DNA of 13,970 nt from Chloroflexota bacterium. GTDB taxonomy: Bacteria > Chloroflexota > Limnocylindria > Limnocylindrales > CSP1-4. Shown piece after piece: positions 11,436 through 13,970 of this stretch. The translations under genes and the position numbers were made by a program. Each line of letters starts with the position of its first letter. Positions within the stretch are counted from its first letter, which is position 1. Location of the stretch: positions 1 to 13,970 of the forward strand of contig JAICUV010000066.1 of NCBI GenBank assembly GCA_025935655.1, read 5' to 3'. The notes beneath the pieces were generated by a model. The model was not told where the DNA came from and did no database searches. It saw nothing but the letters and a program-made list of their open reading frames with translations.

Positions 11436-13049
11436 TCAGCGGCGGCGCTTGTGGTCCGCGATGACCTCCTGCGCCGCGTTGCGTCCGGGTGCGCCCGTCA
11501 CGCCGCCACCCGGGTGCGCCCCCGAGCCCGCGAGGTACAGCCCCGACACGGGCATCCGATAGCGCGCCCAGCCGAGGAGCGGCCGCCACAGGAAGAACGA
11601 GTCGAGGGCCGGCTCCGCGTGGAGCGGGTGGCCGCCGGTGAGGCCGTACTCGGTCTCGAGGTCGCCGGGCGTGAGGACCTGGCGCGCCGTGACGAGCTTC
11701 CCGATCCCGGGCGCCACGGTCTCCAGCGTCTTGATCGCGAGGTCGCCGATCGCCTCGCGGCTGGCGGCCCAGTCGCCGTCCGGCGCAGCCTTGGGCATCC
11801 ACTGGACGAGGACGCTCATGACCTGGGTGCCCTCGGGCGCCCCGGCGACCAGCGACGGGTCCACGAGCGAGGGGATCGTCGCCTCGAGGATGGGCTGCTC
11901 GCTGATTCCGCCGTGCTTGGCCGCGTCGAACGCGTGCTCCATCGCGTCGATCGACGTCGTGTTGACCTGGATCCTGCCCCGGAGCAGGCGCGGATCGCCG
12001 CCGGCAGCGGGAAACACCGGCGTCCCCGACAACGCGAGGTTGACCTTGGCAACCGAGCCCGGCGTCCGGATGTTGCCGGCGCGCCAGCGCATCGACGGTC
12101 CGACGGTCACCGGGTCCACGAGCGAGGTGAGGAGCTGCTTGGGGTCCAGGCCGGACACGACGCGGCGCGCGGCGAGCTCCTCGCCGCCCTCGAGGACGAC
12201 GCCGGTGACGGCCCCGTCGTGCGTGGCGACGTGCGCGACGCGGGCGCCGGTGCGGATCTCGGCGCCCGCGGCGAGGGCCGCGGCCGCGATCGCCTCGGAC
12301 AGCGCCGAGGGGCCGCCCTTCGCGTACACGGTCTCGCCCGCGGCACCGCCGTCGTTGCCCGCGGCGTCGGAGAGCAGGACCTGGGTGGAGCCCGCGGACC
12401 ACGGGCCCATCGCCGTGTACCGGACGCCCCGCCACGCAGTGGTGGCGCGGATCGCCTCGGTCTCGAACGACTCGGCGACGAAGTCCGCGGCCGCCATCGC
12501 GAGCACGCGCAGGATCGTGCGGCCGTCGTGCTTGCCCAGGCCGCGGAACGCCCGCCCGAGCCGGAGGCCCAGCAGCGCGTCCCCGAACCCGGGGGCCTTG
12601 ATCTCGGGCGGGGCCTCGTCGCCGAGGTCGGCGAGGAAGTGGCTGAGCGCGCGGACCCGGCGGTCGTACTCGACGTAGGCGGTCGCGTCGTCGTCTGACC
12701 AAGCGCGCAGCGAGTCCACGGTCCGGGCGTGGTCCGCCCACAGCGTCACCGCGCGGCCGTCCGGCTGCGGGGCGAAGACACGGACCTCGGGCGCGACGAG
12801 GGCCATCCCGTGCTTGCCCAGCTCGAGCTCGCGCGCGACGGCGGGGCGCAGTCGTCCCACCGTATGCGCGAGCGACGGGGCGCGGACGCCGGGCGCCAGC
12901 TCCTCGGTGACGGTGGCGCCGCCCACGCGGTCCCGCGCCTCGAGGACGAGGATCCGCATGCCGGCCCGTGCCATGTACGCGGCGGCGACGAGCCCGTTGT
13001 GGCCGGCGCCGATGACGATCGCGTCGTAGCTGGTGGTCGAGGTCGTCAT
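11436..13049 (-). CDS. PYROXD2/CrtI-like FAD-dependent oxidoreductase
   Basis: A 537-residue flavoprotein of the phytoene-dehydrogenase-related family (COG1233), closest in style to PYROXD2-like proteins. The N-terminal dinucleotide-binding motif is intact: YDAIVIGAGHNGLVAAAY (8-25), Glu37 at the end of strand two, and DRVGGAT (40-46). The C-terminal FAD motif GLYLAGSGAHPGGGVTGAPG (503-522) closes the fold. Substrate is unknown; true carotenoid desaturases share the fold, but no crtB or other carotenoid gene is visible here. The ATG at 13049 lies one base after the stop of the upstream paralogue, with GGAAGG 9 nt before it; a TTG at 13058 would overlap that stop. It is the second gene of a two-gene (or longer) minus-strand unit ending at the 11386-11412 hairpin. 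Confidence 0.9.
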   Translation of the reverse strand: MTTSTTSYDAIVIGAGHNGLVAAAYMARAGMRILVLEARDRVGGATVTEELAPGVRAPSLAHTVGRLRPAVARELELGKHGMALVAPEVRVFAPQPDGRAVTLWADHARTVDSLRAWSDDDATAYVEYDRRVRALSHFLADLGDEAPPEIKAPGFGDALLGLRLGRAFRGLGKHDGRTILRVLAMAAADFVAESFETEAIRATTAWRGVRYTAMGPWSAGSTQVLLSDAAGNDGGAAGETVYAKGGPSALSEAIAAAALAAGAEIRTGARVAHVATHDGAVTGVVLEGGEELAARRVVSGLDPKQLLTSLVDPVTVGPSMRWRAGNIRTPGSVAKVNLALSGTPVFPAAGGDPRLLRGRIQVNTTSIDAMEHAFDAAKHGGISEQPILEATIPSLVDPSLVAGAPEGTQVMSVLVQWMPKAAPDGDWAASREAIGDLAIKTLETVAPGIGKLVTARQVLTPGDLETEYGLTGGHPLHAEPALDSFFLWRPLLGWARYRMPVSGLYLAGSGAHPGGGVTGAPGRNAAQEVIADHKRRR

Positions 13050-13050
13050 G

Positions 13051-13970
13051 TCAGGCAACCTTCCGGCCGCTGGACTTGAGGACCTCGAGCGCGGCGAGGC
13101 GCCCGTTGGCGCCCATGAGGCCGCCGCCCGGGTGGGTGGACGACCCCGAGAGCCACAGGTTCTGCACGGGGGTCCTGAACCGCGCGTATCCCGGGACCGG
13201 CCGGTTGAAGAACAGCTGCTCGAGCGAGAGCTCGCCCTGGAAGATGTTCCCCTCGGTGAGGCCCATCGTCCGCTCGATGTCGAGCGGGGTGAGCACCTGG
13301 CGGCCGATGATGATGTCCCTGATGTTCGGCGCGAACTCCGCGATCCGGTTGATCACCGCGTCCCCGAACTGCTCCCGGTTGCCGTTGTCGTCCCAGGTGC
13401 CCAGCTCGGGCGCCAGCTTGTACGGCGCGTACTGGACGAAGCACGAGATCACGTGCTTGCCGGGAGGCGCCATCTGGGGATCGACCAGCGTCGGGATGAT
13501 CATGTCGATGTACGGACGCTCGCTCCAGTGCCCGTACTTCGCGTCGTCATAGGCCTGCTCCATCTCCTCCATCGTCGGGGAGAAGGAGATCGCGCCCCGG
13601 AGGTGCTCGCCCACGCCGGGCATGCACGTGAAGTCCGGCAGCCGGTCCACGGCGAGGTTGACCTTGCCCGAGCTGCCGCGGAACTTGAACCGGCGGACCT
13701 CCTGCTCGAACTCGGCGTCCAGCGACCCGGGCTCCAGCAGATCGAGGAACGTGACCTTCGCATCGGCGGAGGAGAGGACGTGCGACGCCTCGATCTCCTC
13801 GCCGCTGGCCAGGACCACGCCCGTCGCCTTGCCGTTCTTCACGACGATCCGGGCGACCGGCGCCTCGGTGCGGATCTCCGCGCCCAGCGCCTGCGCCGCA
13901 CGGGCGATCGAGTAGCTCACGCCGCCCGTGCCGCCCTTCGGGATGCCCCACGCGCGGAACGCGCCGTCGA
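13051..13970 (-). CDS. PYROXD2/CrtI-like FAD-dependent oxidoreductase, N-terminus beyond the window
   Basis: The C-terminal 305 residues of a second member of the same flavoprotein family; the reading frame runs off the window's right edge, so this is a partial gene, not a short one. A GTG at 13920 is internal: the codons before it read AFRAWGIPKGGTGG, the family's conserved middle block. Later landmarks are FRGSSGKVNLAVDRLP and the C-terminal FAD motif NLWLSGSSTHPGGGLMGANG. It is paralogous to the gene just downstream (HPGGG-x2-GA-x-GR is shared) but clearly diverged. The stop is one base before the next ATG, so the two are almost certainly cotranscribed and coupled. The missing N-terminal FAD-binding part lies outside the window. 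Confidence 0.9.
   Translation of the reverse strand, partial: DGAFRAWGIPKGGTGGVSYSIARAAQALGAEIRTEAPVARIVVKNGKATGVVLASGEEIEASHVLSSADAKVTFLDLLEPGSLDAEFEQEVRRFKFRGSSGKVNLAVDRLPDFTCMPGVGEHLRGAISFSPTMEEMEQAYDDAKYGHWSERPYIDMIIPTLVDPQMAPPGKHVISCFVQYAPYKLAPELGTWDDNGNREQFGDAVINRIAEFAPNIRDIIIGRQVLTPLDIERTMGLTEGNIFQGELSLEQLFFNRPVPGYARFRTPVQNLWLSGSSTHPGGGLMGANGRLAALEVLKSSGRKVA

Noticed and set aside
11226..12698. Plus-strand frame of 490 residues opposite the oxidoreductase
   Set aside because: It is the antisense of a gene with both FAD motifs intact, and its composition is charged low complexity.
11436..13970. Carotenoid biosynthesis cluster (crtI-like pair)
   Set aside because: The proteins match the broader PYROXD2-like group and no phytoene synthase, cyclase or geranylgeranyl synthase gene is in view. 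I kept a neutral name.
1..13970. A new defence, mobile or secondary-metabolite system
   Set aside because: No integrase, transposase, nuclease, toxin-antitoxin pair, NRPS/PKS or similar gene is present. Codon style and GC content appear uniform by eye, and most genes are recognisable core families.

Overview
This is a very GC-rich, densely coded stretch of about 14 kb from a bacterial chromosome. It holds ordinary housekeeping genes plus several small unknown proteins. A deazaflavin-type split-barrel oxidoreductase, a threonine operon in the order hom-thrC-thrB, a YidB-family protein, two PYROXD2-like FAD oxidoreductases and many starts without a Shine-Dalgarno all suggest a high-GC Chloroflexota (Limnocylindria-like) or, less likely, an actinobacterium. 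That placement is an inference from gene content and style. There is no rRNA or tRNA marker, and I see no CRISPR array, insertion sequence, integrase or phage gene.

Layout. (1) 1-261: no convincing gene; a degenerate 16/24-bp tandem repeat. (2) 262-1271 (+): a dienelactone-hydrolase-family enzyme overlapped by a small charged protein. (3) 1340-1525 (-): a 61-residue glycine-rich membrane peptide, divergent across a 197-bp gap containing a perfect 12-bp palindrome from a secreted four-cysteine protein (1723-2241, +). (4) 2382-3316 (+): a 76-residue unknown overlapped by an FMN-type split-barrel protein. (5) 6493 back to 3320 (-): hom, thrC and thrB, three steps from aspartate semialdehyde to threonine, with thrC and thrB overlapping by 4 bp. 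(6) 6605-7624 (+): trpS, divergent from hom. (7) 7685-10032 (+): an AI-2E-family membrane protein overlapped by surE. (8) 10169-10780 (+): a PPOX-class, probably F420-dependent protein. (9) 10877-11362 (+): a YidB-family protein, ending at a strong hairpin. (10) 13970 back to 11436 (-): two adjacent PYROXD2/CrtI-like oxidoreductases, the upstream one cut by the window edge.

Expression style. Five genes that head transcription units (starts at 262, 1525, 6605, 7685 and 10169) have a -10-like hexamer of form NANNNT ending 6-7 nt before the ATG and no Shine-Dalgarno. This geometry predicts leaderless mRNAs. Genes downstream in a unit mostly use GTGA or ATGA stop/start overlaps, or sit within 10 bp of the previous gene, so translational coupling appears to be the rule.

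I do not see a clear new multi-gene system. The parts least explained by known families are the small proteins at 1026-1271, 1340-1525, 1723-2241 and 2382-2612, the tandem repeat at 75-185, the 1595-1626 palindrome, a homoserine dehydrogenase without its ACT domain, and a SurE with long extensions at both ends.
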